Shown: piece by piece, positions 7,989 to 14,394 of the stretch
Layout of the letters: each line of letters starts with the position of its first letter
Numbering within the stretch: position 1 is the first letter of the stretch
From: a virus
Length of the DNA: 58,547 nucleotides
Virus record (IMG/VR): IMGVR_UViG_3300027861_000035
Span: 1 to 58,547 of that record
Direction: 5' to 3' (one strand)
Notes under the pieces: generated by a model
Seen by the model: the letters and a program-made list of their open reading frames with translations, nothing else
What the model was told of the DNA's origin: nothing
Database searches by the model: none
Program-made: the position numbers and the translations under genes

Positions 7989-8603
7989 ATGACCGATAAC
8001 AATTACGCCCACAATTCTAACAAATTAGACTCCAAGATAGACTCTTTTTATAGGGCTTATATGGAAGAACACCCCTACGCGAGGGGCTTGGACCACCCCC
8101 CTGGAGGTCCCGCATTTGAGGCTAAGTCCAAGGATGCTGAGGAAGTGAGTTTGCCTACTACGGCTCCTCTTAGGAAGAGGGAGTGGAAGTTCGACACCCC
8201 CCTCCCCGCAGACGAAGTAAAGAGTGTACCTAAATTCGACCCTGTGCGTCAGGTGGGAAGGGTTAATCCCAGGAGTGCTTTCGTCCCTGAAGGTAGTATT
8301 GACGCTGATGCGGTTAATCACCCAGACCATTACATTCCTCCTGACCCTGGGCCTTATGATAATGATACAGTAAAAAAGGATATGGTTAATAGCCCAGGAC
8401 ATTATACCGAAGGAAACCTGGAAGCTATTGATGTTCTTGCTGCAAAGCTAACCCCAGACCAGTACCAAGGTTATCTTCAAGGCTCAGTTCTGAAGTATGT
8501 TCTTCGGAGTAATTATAAAGGTAAGAGGAGCGAAGATATGAAAAAGGCGCAATGGTACTTGAATACCTTAGTAGAGGCCGATAGCCTAAATGAGGGGGAG
8601 TAA
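7989..8603 (+). CDS. DUF3310 (T7 gp1.7-like) protein
   Basis: The protein has 204 residues. Residues about 98-200 match the DUF3310 pattern: V-N-H-P-D-H-Y or V-N-S-P-G-H-Y, then E-A-I-D-V-L, Q-G-Y-L-Q-G-S-V-L-K-Y-V-L-R, and K-G-K-R-S-E-D-M-K-K-A-Q-W-Y-L. T7 gp1.7, a member of this family, is a nucleotide kinase, so a nucleotide-related role is plausible. The H-x-x-H-Y element occurs twice (about 102 and 129). The first 95 residues are Pro-rich and look disordered. Start at ATG 7989, no clear ribosome site. Confidence 0.75.
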   Translation: MTDNNYAHNSNKLDSKIDSFYRAYMEEHPYARGLDHPPGGPAFEAKSKDAEEVSLPTTAPLRKREWKFDTPLPADEVKSVPKFDPVRQVGRVNPRSAFVPEGSIDADAVNHPDHYIPPDPGPYDNDTVKKDMVNSPGHYTEGNLEAIDVLAAKLTPDQYQGYLQGSVLKYVLRSNYKGKRSEDMKKAQWYLNTLVEADSLNEGE

Positions 8604-8607
8604 TACT

Positions 8608-8805
8608 ATGAAAGATAACAAAAAAATGACTGACGATGAGATAGAGGACCTCGTTAAGAAGACTATGGATGAGGTGATGGCTGCTATTACCCCTGGGTTA
8701 GAGGCTAAACATACTGAGTACATGGAGAAGCGAGCTAAGGAGAGGGCTGAGGCTGAGAAGGCTGAGGCTGAACTTGAGGAAGATGATGAAGATGATGAAG
8801 TTTGA
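8608..8805 (+). CDS. acidic coiled-coil protein
   Basis: This 65-residue protein is almost entirely charged helix, with K-E-R-A-E-A-E-K-A-E-A-E repeats and a D/E-only tail (E-E-D-D-E-D-D-E). The ATG at 8608 is preferred over an earlier in-frame start because GAGGGGGAG lies 7 bases upstream, inside the end of the DUF3310 gene. It overlaps the following lipoprotein start. Function unknown. Confidence 0.55.
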   Translation: MKDNKKMTDDEIEDLVKKTMDEVMAAITPGLEAKHTEYMEKRAKERAEAEKAEAELEEDDEDDEV

Positions 8806-9325
8806 GCTACTATTAACCGCTGCTTTACTCACAGGATGTGGGGGAACCAGCGTCCCTTCAGACGGCCCTGGCGACCCTCCTGCTGACCCTGAATATGACT
8901 ACACGGAGGTGGAGCCCAATAACACGCTTAAGACAGCACAGTTCCTTACAGTCCTCCCTGATTCAAACTCCCAAAGTAACCTCCTAGGTGATTTTAATAA
9001 TTCGGCTGAAGATATTGATTGCTACGCATTCTTCTTGAACCCTCCAATAGGAGCCGAGTCTACATTATTTAATTTCACGGTAGAGACAGACGCAAGCATC
9101 ACCCCAAGAGTTAAACTATGGCAGACTGTAGTAGATGACACAGGTATCATCACAGGACATCAACTCCTAGGGACATGGGTATCAAGTGATGGAACCGTAG
9201 TTGCCTTAGATGTAGAGATTCCCTATGATGCGTTCTATAACAATGACCTGATTATGGAGATTGACCCTCTTAGTTGGTCATCACCTTTAAGTGGGACATA
9301 TATATTAAATTTCTGGAGTAACTAA
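8786..9325 (+). CDS. putative lipoprotein with PPC-like domain
   Basis: The protein has 179 residues. It starts with Lys residues and a Leu-rich segment ending in L-L-T-G-C (lipobox), so it should be lipidated on Cys and anchored in an envelope membrane. After a Pro/Gly linker, E-V-E-P-N-N-T-L-x-T-A-Q and G-D-F-x-x-x-x-E-D-I-D-C-Y-A-F match the bacterial pre-peptidase C-terminal (PPC) domain, a beta-sandwich normally attached to secreted proteases. No protease domain is present. Several ATGs are possible (8783, 8786, 8792, 8795). 8786 best fits the GAGG at 8775. Confidence 0.65.
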   Translation: MKMMKFELLLTAALLTGCGGTSVPSDGPGDPPADPEYDYTEVEPNNTLKTAQFLTVLPDSNSQSNLLGDFNNSAEDIDCYAFFLNPPIGAESTLFNFTVETDASITPRVKLWQTVVDDTGIITGHQLLGTWVSSDGTVVALDVEIPYDAFYNNDLIMEIDPLSWSSPLSGTYILNFWSN

Positions 9326-9326
9326 A

Positions 9327-9530
9327 ATGGATACCACACAACTAAAAGAAAAACACGCTAAACTTGAGAAGCTGTTAAAATCCCAAGAGGATGGGCACGC
9401 AACCAAGTTTATTCACATCGCCTCAGAAGGGGCTTACAGAGCTTCGCGCGAGAGGATTGCAGCCACTTACCAACAACTATCTGATGTTGGGGAACAATTA
9501 GGCATCTTACATCCTGTAAGGATGCGCTAG
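9327..9530 (+). CDS. small helical protein
   Basis: This 67-residue protein is predicted almost wholly helical, with heptad-like Leu spacing in the first 20 residues (L-K-E-K-H-A-K-L-E-K-L-L). The start follows one base after the lipoprotein stop. No known family is recognised. Confidence 0.5.
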   Translation: MDTTQLKEKHAKLEKLLKSQEDGHATKFIHIASEGAYRASRERIAATYQQLSDVGEQLGILHPVRMR

Positions 9531-9548
9531 ACTTTCGAGTAACTAAAC

Positions 9549-9860
9549 ATGAATATTAAAGAATTAGCATTAGTATGTGGCATTGCAGGGGTTATCCCCT
9601 TCGCTACTAGTAACTTCTCCCAGAACCCAGATGGGTTTATCCCTATGTGGTCAGAGCAGAAGGGTAAAGGGTATGAGACTACCCTTCTCAATACTCGCCA
9701 AATTATTAGCATTACACCTATTTTTGACCCTTCTCTAGTACTGTCTAGGGTGCGTAACCCCAAATCTGAATACTTAGATGTTACCTTCTCCGATGGTACA
9801 AGGCTAACTGTTGATGAGCAGTACGAAGAATTTAAGAAACGAGTTAGGGATGGCCGCTAA
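9549..9860 (+). CDS. protein with N-terminal hydrophobic segment
   Basis: The protein has 103 residues. Residues 5-20 are hydrophobic (L-A-L-V-C-G-I-A-G-V-I-P-F-A), which could be an uncleaved anchor or a weak signal peptide. The remainder has alternating beta-type segments ending in V-T-F-S-D-G-T-R-L-T-V-D. Not recognised. It is last in the plus-strand series and converges on 9868-10086. Confidence 0.5.
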   Translation: MNIKELALVCGIAGVIPFATSNFSQNPDGFIPMWSEQKGKGYETTLLNTRQIISITPIFDPSLVLSRVRNPKSEYLDVTFSDGTRLTVDEQYEEFKKRVRDGR

Positions 9861-9867
9861 CCAGCGG

Positions 9868-10086
9868 TTACTTTTCCCAGTACATTTGAGACTTGTCAAA
9901 GGGTTTACCGTTTAATTGACCGTCTAAAATTCGTACCATCCGAGTTCTCTCTTCATTCCAATTAGAACGCTCAAGGTCAAATCTTAAAGCATTAGCGTCC
10001 ATCCTCTTTATAAGGAATCTCTCACGGACTATACTGAATATAACCCAAGCTCCTAATACTCCGTACTCTAGTAAAATTTTCTCCAT
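9868..10086 (-). CDS. small membrane protein with cytoplasmic helix
   Basis: The protein has 72 residues. A hydrophobic segment at about residues 5-20 is followed by a long charged helix (R-F-D-L-E-R-S-N-W-N-E-E-R-T-R). Its ATG overlaps the stop of the structural gene upstream (TAATG). This architecture resembles small phage lysis-accessory proteins, but no assignment is justified. Confidence 0.5.
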   Translation of the reverse strand: MEKILLEYGVLGAWVIFSIVRERFLIKRMDANALRFDLERSNWNEERTRMVRILDGQLNGKPFDKSQMYWEK

Positions 10087-11024
10087 TACGTATAGTCGTG
10101 AAACCCAGTATTGTAGTAAGGATTTATAACAATCCTATCGGCTGCTTGAATCCAACTGAAACCATCAGAGACGACTGGAAGGAGTATAGGGAATCTAGAC
10201 TGATAATTACTATTACTCAAGAAGCTGCAGTTATACTCAATAAACTGAATTAAGAATTGTACCCCCGCAACATTATTGCCATACCCTGGTTCTGAAGAGG
10301 TGTTATAACCTCCGCCAGCCATTGGAAAAGTATGACCTGCAAACGTATTCGACCGCCTGATGTAACTCCGCATGTCACCTTCCAGGGGGTCATAAATGTC
10401 GTCAGGGTAGTGCAGATAATCGGCATAGGGTCTCATAATATCGTCAAGACCCCAAGTATGGTTGGTGCCCCCATGGATGGGGGGCGCAACGGACATACCA
10501 TCACTAGTACCAGTTTGAGTTAAAGAGTACGCGGTATGAATAGCGTTAACCCAGGGAACCCTGCTTATGTAAGGTTGGATAGTTTGTACAGACCCTTGAG
10601 GCCCAAACACAAACGCATTACCAGAACCATCAACAGTCCCGTAGGATGTACCAATCTTATCGAATTCATTAGCTAAGACCGAGAACTTTTGAGGTTGGTA
10701 AAAAGCACTGGTACCATAAGTCTGAAATACTTTTTTACAGGAAGTGTGAGCAGTGACATTAAGATGCAGCCTAGTGGCAGTTATATTAAAAGCCTCTGTA
10801 GCGCTAAAGTTACTTAGGTTCCTAAAAGGTATATTAGCTAGACGGGTAGTTACGTATGGGTTCCTAGTATAATCAATAGTTAGCCATTGAGTAATTTCAG
10901 CATAAGCAGAATCAGCGGAAACTGCACCGCTTACTTGGTTTTGTCCTGTTCCTGAAATCCAGGTACCACCCGAAAGGGCGTTATCTACGGGCGCGGGTGT
11001 GGGGGGAAGGGGGGCTTCGGGCAT
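10086..11024 (-). CDS. structural-type protein, unknown
   Basis: The protein has 312 residues. It begins with a Pro-rich stretch (M-P-E-A-P-L-P-P-T-P-A-P) and continues as a Tyr-, Asn-, Ser- and Gly-rich beta-type protein without charged clusters, typical of virion surface proteins. No signal peptide or active-site motif is seen. Upstream, CTAAATATTGTAGAG resembles CTAAATATAGTAGAG before 57199, so both may use the same late promoter type. Confidence 0.55.
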   Translation of the reverse strand: MPEAPLPPTPAPVDNALSGGTWISGTGQNQVSGAVSADSAYAEITQWLTIDYTRNPYVTTRLANIPFRNLSNFSATEAFNITATRLHLNVTAHTSCKKVFQTYGTSAFYQPQKFSVLANEFDKIGTSYGTVDGSGNAFVFGPQGSVQTIQPYISRVPWVNAIHTAYSLTQTGTSDGMSVAPPIHGGTNHTWGLDDIMRPYADYLHYPDDIYDPLEGDMRSYIRRSNTFAGHTFPMAGGGYNTSSEPGYGNNVAGVQFLIQFIEYNCSFLSNSNYQSRFPILLPVVSDGFSWIQAADRIVINPYYNTGFHDYT

Positions 11025-11141
11025 AATGTTATTCTCTACAATATTTAGGGGTTAAGCCTGCACAGTCATTTATTACTTTTTATTTTTTTTTTGAGAATTA
11101 AGACCCTTTTTTTTTAAAGGAGTCCCACCCTACATAACACC

Positions 11142-11477
11142 ATGATAATGTTAAGTGATAGAGCATCCATCGAGGTCGGAAAGATTGTATTTGAACAGAA
11201 GCTCGGAGATGTATGTCTGCGTGTGGGGGTGAAGGGCGGAGGATGTTCTGGATTTTCTTATTCATTGGGGTTCGATGACATTCGGAATAAAACAGACCAA
11301 ATTTCTATTAAAGAATGGCAACCCAAAGATTTGGAGATAGTGTGCGACCCTAAAAGTTTTTTGTATTTGAATAATACCATTATTGATTTTGAGGAAGGTT
11401 TAATGGGTAGAGGTTTCAAATTTGTTAATCCCAACGCTACTAAGTCCTGTGGTTGTGGTGAATCTTTTAGTGTTTAG
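11142..11477 (+). CDS. A-type iron-sulfur carrier (IscA/SufA/HesB family)
   Basis: A-type carriers hold and deliver Fe-S clusters to target proteins. The 111-residue protein has the full family signature: G-V-K-G-G-G-C-S-G-F-S-Y near residue 31 with the first cysteine, D-P-K-S-F-L-Y-L-N near 70, I-D-F-E-E-G-L-M-G-R-G-F-K-F near 82, and the C-terminal C-G-C-G pair. All three cluster-binding cysteines are kept. AAAGGAGT lies about 20 bases upstream. It is divergent from the structural gene 10086-11024. HesB/IscA genes are known as auxiliary metabolic genes in marine phages. Confidence 0.9.
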   Translation: MIMLSDRASIEVGKIVFEQKLGDVCLRVGVKGGGCSGFSYSLGFDDIRNKTDQISIKEWQPKDLEIVCDPKSFLYLNNTIIDFEEGLMGRGFKFVNPNATKSCGCGESFSV

Positions 11478-11615
11478 GAGTCCCTATAGAGAAAGCATGA
11501 ACCTTCGGATATAATGCCTATTCCCAGCTCTCGGATGGGACCCTTAGTGTGGAGTTTTCCGCTGTGAGGCAAAAAGTCTCGTGACCTGCCATAATGGCAG
11601 AGTAAGGCCCAAAAA

Positions 11616-11650
11616 CGCCCTAAGTCCTTACATACCAACGACTTACGACG
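11616..11650. repeat. GTAAGTC-type inverted repeat, copy 1
   Basis: This copy has CCTAAGTCCTTACATACCAA followed by CGACTTACGACG. It is the first copy of a hairpin element that recurs before early promoters at 13420, 14490, 16115, 16729, 17787 and 18980 and, as a perfect palindrome, at 27399. It lies in a 256-base gap after the Fe-S carrier gene that holds no other feature I can name apart from the small CTGCCAT/ATGGCAG inverted repeat at about 11587-11601. Confidence 0.6.
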
Positions 11651-11697
11651 ACTGCCATATATTCTGGTAAAAAGACTGCATTTTTCTCAAGTAGTGC

Positions 11698-11726
11698 TTG
11701 CAATATGGTCGATAATATAATATAAT
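11698..11726 (+). promoter_or_regulatory. sigma70-type promoter, -10 at -13 from ATG
   Basis: TTGCAA (11698-11703), 17-base spacer, TATAAT (11721-11726), then 7 bases to the ATG at 11734. An upstream ATG at 11725 lies inside the -10 box and cannot be transcribed from this promoter. Confidence 0.8.
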
Positions 11727-11733
11727 GAGAAAT

Positions 11734-12255
11734 ATGATAAAATCACTTGTAACGCTGTTAGTTCTATCCACTCCTGTCATGGCACAGTACACACCTCAAC
11801 AGGACACTCTGCTAGACGCTCTGATTGAGGTCGAGTCCAATGGCAAAGATGATGCCGTAGGGGATAATGGGAACGCCATAGGCTGCTTGCAAATCTGGAA
11901 GATATACTGGACGGATGCTGTAGAACGCTCTGGCATCGGTGGCTCGTATAAGGACTGTTATGACCGTGCGTATGCCAAGAGCATTGTAGACGCTTACATG
12001 ACGCGCTACGCCAAAGAAGCGTGGACGAACCCTAAGAAGTTCAACGCTGAGAAGTGTGCCCGAATCCACAACGGCGGACCCAAAGGCTACCGCAAGCAAG
12101 CGACTGAAAAATACTGGAAAAAAGTCCAGAAAGTCCTTGCAATGCCTCACCTAAGCGGGTATAATGCTATACATGAAATCAGTTATCGCCTTTCTACTTG
12201 GTATGCTCTGCACGGCATACCTATTCCCTCCCACGCCAACGGCTGTCCTCTCTGA
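11734..12255 (+). CDS. secreted i-type-lysozyme-like (destabilase) protein
   Basis: The protein has 173 residues. A signal peptide (M-I-K-S-L-V-T-L-L-V-L-S, cleavage after V-M-A) is followed by a domain resembling invertebrate-type lysozyme: L-D-A-L-I-E-V-E-S-N-G with candidate catalytic Glu, G-C-L-Q-I near residue 50, Y-W-T-D-A, Y-K-D-C-Y-D-R-A, V-D-A-Y-M-T-R-Y, and C-A-R-I-H-N-G-G-P-K-G with Y-W-K-K-V near 131. It would cleave peptidoglycan. The cysteine set is smaller than in animal enzymes. The last 35 codons run through the next promoter and gene, so the true functional end may be near residue 136. Confidence 0.7.
   Translation: MIKSLVTLLVLSTPVMAQYTPQQDTLLDALIEVESNGKDDAVGDNGNAIGCLQIWKIYWTDAVERSGIGGSYKDCYDRAYAKSIVDAYMTRYAKEAWTNPKKFNAEKCARIHNGGPKGYRKQATEKYWKKVQKVLAMPHLSGYNAIHEISYRLSTWYALHGIPIPSHANGCPL
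12137..12165 (+). promoter_or_regulatory. sigma70-type promoter inside the lysozyme-like gene
   Basis: TTGCAA (12137-12142), 17-base spacer, TATAAT (12160-12165), then 7 bases to the ATG at 12173. It lies within the 3' part of the preceding gene. Confidence 0.8.
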
Positions 12256-12388
12256 CATGGACAAGCGTGTTATCGCCTATGATGTAATTGAATGGATGGA
12301 CAAGGCAGATTGGGACATTCTAGCTGCCAAGCGTCACCTTATCAGCGCAGGGACAGGTGAAAAGAAATCCTCATTTTGGGGATTTTAA
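12173..12388 (+). CDS. small exported or membrane-anchored protein
   Basis: The protein has 71 residues. An N-terminal hydrophobic segment (S-V-I-A-F-L-L-G-M-L-C-T-A-Y-L-F) is followed by a charged helical domain with I-E-W-M-D-K-A-D-W-D. The start is set by the promoter: the earlier ATG at 12164 overlaps the -10 box. It overlaps the end of the lysozyme-like frame by 83 bases. Function unknown. Confidence 0.6.
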   Translation: MKSVIAFLLGMLCTAYLFPPTPTAVLSDMDKRVIAYDVIEWMDKADWDILAAKRHLISAGTGEKKSSFWGF

Positions 12389-12390
12389 GC

Positions 12391-12419
12391 TTGCAATGTC
12401 TCACCTCATCGGGTATAAT
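12391..12419 (+). promoter_or_regulatory. sigma70-type promoter, leaderless geometry
   Basis: TTGCAA (12391-12396), 17-base spacer, TATAAT (12414-12419), 6 bases (GTAAAC) to ATG 12426. The predicted +1 is the A of the ATG. Confidence 0.82.
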
Positions 12420-12425
12420 GTAAAC

Positions 12426-12572
12426 ATGATAAAAGAAACCAGTTACTACACACAGGCTTTGGAATTTCCCCTCTTCCTGAACTTCCTACTCGCTGAACTC
12501 ATGATGAACTCAAGCGAGGACACGCTAGAAGCCGCTTCCCTCAAGTTCTTGGAGCAGAGCCAAAATGCTTGA
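12426..12572 (+). CDS. 48-residue early protein
   Basis: The small protein has an aromatic and hydrophobic middle (L-E-F-P-L-F-L-N-F-L-L-A-E-L-M-M) that could be a short amphipathic or membrane helix, and an acidic C-terminal half. The start is fixed by the promoter 6 bases upstream. It overlaps the next micro-ORF by 8 bases. Not recognised. Confidence 0.55.
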   Translation: MIKETSYYTQALEFPLFLNFLLAELMMNSSEDTLEAASLKFLEQSQNA

Positions 12573-12654
12573 TGTTCTACTTGCCTTGAATATGCTTGGA
12601 CTCGGGTTCTGCGGCGGCTGGCTTATATTTCAGTCGCAACCCCCTACAGACTAA
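12565..12654 (+). CDS. 29-residue putative membrane micropeptide
   Basis: The ATG lies inside the end of the previous gene. The product is one hydrophobic helix (L-D-V-L-L-A-L-N-M-L-G-L-G-F) with a G-G-W-L-I-F segment and a polar tail. Coupling to the preceding gene is likely. Support is limited to position and hydrophobicity. Confidence 0.35.
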   Translation: MLDVLLALNMLGLGFCGGWLIFQSQPPTD

Positions 12655-12692
12655 CGACTTACGAAAACTTACGCATTTCACCAAAATAGGTG

Positions 12693-12721
12693 TTGCATTC
12701 ACACACTCCATCGAGTATAAT
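12693..12721 (+). promoter_or_regulatory. sigma70-type promoter, leaderless geometry
   Basis: TTGCAT (12693-12698), 17-base spacer, TATAAT (12716-12721), 6 bases (GATAAT) to ATG 12728. Confidence 0.8.
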
Positions 12722-12727
12722 GATAAT

Positions 12728-12955
12728 ATGATAAACAACGATACACAAGCCGTACGCGATGCGGTCAATGCTGGCATCTCTGTCCTCCTTCCTGGATTGG
12801 TAGATGATTATACCCTTACCCAAGAAGAGGGTTACACGCCTCAACAGGCTTTCCATCGGGTTGCTCTCGGGCTTGCCAAGAGGTGCGAAATCACTGCTGG
12901 CGAAGCTGAGACGGTTACACGCTACACGCTTACCAAGTTGGGGGTTTCCGTATGA
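12728..12955 (+). CDS. 75-residue early protein
   Basis: This soluble, mostly helical protein contains L-T-Q-E-E-G-Y-T-P-Q-Q-A-F and I-T-A-G-E-A-E-T-V-T-R segments. The start at 12728 follows from the promoter; longer frames would run through the -10 box. Its stop overlaps the ATG of the next gene (ATGA), so the two and the following micro-ORF form a small operon. Not recognised. Confidence 0.6.
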   Translation: MINNDTQAVRDAVNAGISVLLPGLVDDYTLTQEEGYTPQQAFHRVALGLAKRCEITAGEAETVTRYTLTKLGVSV

Positions 12956-13281
12956 ATCGCCAGTTGATAATGTCTATCAAGACTAGAAGCGAAGGCTTTC
13001 AGATATACTTTGATGAGGGCTTCAAGCTCAGCATCGGTACGGGCAGCAGGCACCATTGCGACAATAGCGGGAACGGGACTGCACCTGGAGGTGAAAAAGC
13101 CACTAGCACAATGGAAGTGGCTTTGATGAACTCAATGGATGATTTCGTAGTCCTTCCAGATGATGTTGCGGGGTGGGTTCCTGTCAACCGTCTTGCGGCT
13201 ATTATTCAAGCAGTTAGCGACAAGCGTTGGAACGATTTCGAGAACCTATGCACTGCAACCGAGGAGTATTACCATGCATGA
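12952..13281 (+). CDS. 109-residue early protein
   Basis: Second gene of the 12728 operon (ATGA overlap). The N-terminal half has alternating strands (F-Q-I-Y-F-D-E-G-F-K-L-S-I) and a Gly/Asn-rich loop. The C-terminal half is helical (V-N-R-L-A-A-I-I-Q-A-V). An internal ATG at 12970 is an alternative start. No domain is recognised. Confidence 0.55.
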   Translation: MNRQLIMSIKTRSEGFQIYFDEGFKLSIGTGSRHHCDNSGNGTAPGGEKATSTMEVALMNSMDDFVVLPDDVAGWVPVNRLAAIIQAVSDKRWNDFENLCTATEEYYHA

Positions 13282-13390
13282 GCCCAGAGAACGCGATGGA
13301 AGCGTATTCCTAGGAGTGTGTTCCTCGTTTGCTATTTCAGCCCTATTCTATGCATTTTTATATTGGGTAATCTTTGGTCATTGGGGTTGA
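13274..13390 (+). CDS. 38-residue single-span membrane protein
   Basis: The ATG overlaps the end of the previous gene by 8 bases. A charged N-terminus (M-H-E-P-R-E-R-D-G-S) precedes one strongly hydrophobic helix (about residues 12-35) ending in F-G-H-W-G. It is third in the 12728 operon. Function unknown. Confidence 0.5.
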   Translation: MHEPRERDGSVFLGVCSSFAISALFYAFLYWVIFGHWG

Positions 13391-13400
13391 TAAAATTCGG

Positions 13401-13479
13401 GGCGCGGGCCCCGCGTCGCCGTAAGTCCTTACACAGCAACGAGTTACAACGGCCAATTTCTTCAATTTAGTTCTTGCTA
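13401..13479 (+). repeat. early-promoter cassette repeat, copy A
   Basis: The copy consists of a GC-rich palindrome (GCGCGGGCCCCGCG, 13402-13415), then GTAAGTCCTTACACAGCAAC with GAGTTAC, then a conserved stretch GGCCAATTTCTTCAATTTAG that ends in the -35 box. The same 80-base module occurs at 14471 and 16098 with few changes. Confidence 0.8.
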
Positions 13480-13502
13480 TCCCTACACGCAGCGAGTATA
13501 AT
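13474..13502 (+). promoter_or_regulatory. sigma70-type promoter
   Basis: TTGCTA (13474-13479), 17-base spacer, TATAAT (13497-13502), 7 bases to ATG 13510. The ATG at 13474-13510 in the longer frame begins before the transcript and is rejected. Confidence 0.8.
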
Positions 13503-13509
13503 GTACAAC

Positions 13510-13737
13510 ATGAAAATGACCAAGCAACACTTCCAAGCCTTAGCCGAAACCTGCGCCCTTATTATCCTCGACATAGAAAAAAATGAAATATGGGAAGAGG
13601 GCTTGAGCGATGGCAAGCAAGGCGAACAGGTGATTCGCAGATTTCAAGAACTGTGCAAAGGGAGCAGCGACGCTTTCAACCCGCACCGATTCGTGATGGC
13701 TGTGCAGCACGCCGTGAACTCCCAAGAAAAAAACTGA
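13510..13737 (+). CDS. 75-residue early protein
   Basis: A soluble alpha-helical protein with mixed charge (K-Q-H-F-Q-A-L-A-E-T-C, I-L-D-I-E-K-N-E-I-W-E-E-G). Start fixed by the promoter. It is a single-gene transcript, since the next promoter starts 9 bases after its stop. Not recognised. Confidence 0.6.
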   Translation: MKMTKQHFQALAETCALIILDIEKNEIWEEGLSDGKQGEQVIRRFQELCKGSSDAFNPHRFVMAVQHAVNSQEKN

Positions 13738-13745
13738 AATAGTCC

Positions 13746-13774
13746 TTGCAATCCAACCCCTTACCTCGTATAAT
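13746..13774 (+). promoter_or_regulatory. sigma70-type promoter
   Basis: TTGCAA (13746-13751), 17-base spacer, TATAAT (13769-13774), 7 bases to ATG 13782. Confidence 0.8.
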
Positions 13775-13781
13775 GTACAAC

Positions 13782-14051
13782 ATGAACAAGCCCAGCACCT
13801 TTGACCCCGCTTACCCTACTTCCAACGCCTTTGAAATGGAAGACCGTCCCGATTGCATGACCTGCTGCGATAGCGGCACATTCTATGACGATGACGGGGA
13901 CATGGATTTCTGCGAATGCGCTACGGGCATGATTGCCACGGAAGAGGCGATGGAGCAAGAACGGAACGGGGGGGATAACGGTTTCGATGATGAGGGCGCG
14001 TTTACCTCGATAGGCTGGGGAGAGGATGAAAGTTACGGGTATTATGGTTGA
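13782..14051 (+). CDS. acidic protein with a four-to-five-cysteine knuckle
   Basis: This 89-residue, very acidic protein has C-M-T-C-C near residue 25 and C-E-C near 44, a spacing that could hold a zinc ion in a small rubredoxin-type knuckle. The C-terminal 30 residues are Gly-, Glu-, Asp- and Tyr-rich and end in E-S-Y-G-Y-Y-G. Start fixed by the promoter. A protein-binding takeover factor is conceivable, but no family is recognised. Confidence 0.55.
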   Translation: MNKPSTFDPAYPTSNAFEMEDRPDCMTCCDSGTFYDDDGDMDFCECATGMIATEEAMEQERNGGDNGFDDEGAFTSIGWGEDESYGYYG

Positions 14052-14076
14052 CAGGGCGTTGTCCTTTTGATATAAT
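14048..14076 (+). promoter_or_regulatory. strong consensus sigma70 promoter for a structured leader
   Basis: TTGACA (14048-14053), 17-base spacer, TATAAT (14071-14076). It is the best match to consensus in the block. Unlike its neighbours it is followed not by an ATG but by a hairpin-rich leader of about 116 bases. The -35 box overlaps the preceding stop codon. Confidence 0.85.
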
Positions 14077-14083
14077 ACGCGCT

Positions 14084-14137
14084 AGGGTTACGGACGGCAC
14101 CCACACAAGAACGTCCGTAGGGTTTCGAGTCCCTGTC
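14084..14137 (+). ncRNA. structured leader or small RNA before the KTSC gene
   Basis: Starting at the predicted +1, ACGGACG pairs perfectly with CGTCCGT (15-base loop), followed directly by AGGG-TTTCGAGT-CCCT, which looks like a tRNA T-arm but with an 8-base loop. The 5' AGGG could compete for the same CCCT, offering two alternative folds. No cloverleaf fits. It is either a regulatory 5' UTR of 14200-14394 or a separate small RNA. Confidence 0.45.
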
Positions 14138-14199
14138 AGAAAAACTCGATTTCCACACTTTTTGACGTAAACCCAAACCCTTCAAAGGGGTATAAAGAT

Positions 14200-14394
14200 A
14201 TGACCAGTTCTTGGATTGATTCTATTCAGTATAACGACTCCAGTAGCTCAGCTACTATGACCCTCACCAACGGGAATTGCTACGACATTGCACCGATGGA
14301 CCGTAAGACGTTCTCGGAATGGGAAGGCGCGGAAAGCACGGGGGAGTTTTATAATAAGACCCTGCGCGATTCGCTCACCGTGACCAAGCTGTGA
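14200..14394 (+). CDS. KTSC-domain protein
   Basis: This 64-residue protein matches the small KTSC domain: M-T-S-S-W-I-D-S-I-Q-Y-N-D at the start, a central L-T-N-G-N-C-Y-D-I strand pair, and S-T-G-E-F-Y-N-K-T-L-R-D-S near the end. The biochemical role of KTSC is unsettled; members occur alone or fused to nucleic-acid enzymes. Unlike the other early genes it has a Shine-Dalgarno-like AAAGGGG (14181-14187) and a long structured leader. Confidence 0.7.
   Translation: MTSSWIDSIQYNDSSSSATMTLTNGNCYDIAPMDRKTFSEWEGAESTGEFYNKTLRDSLTVTKL

Noticed and set aside
14050-14137. Possible 88-nt tRNA (GACAGGG ... CCCTGTC with a TTCGAG loop)
   Set aside because: The T-arm-like hairpin uses the same CCCT as the proposed acceptor stem, no D- or anticodon arm can be drawn, and the 5' half overlaps the promoter.
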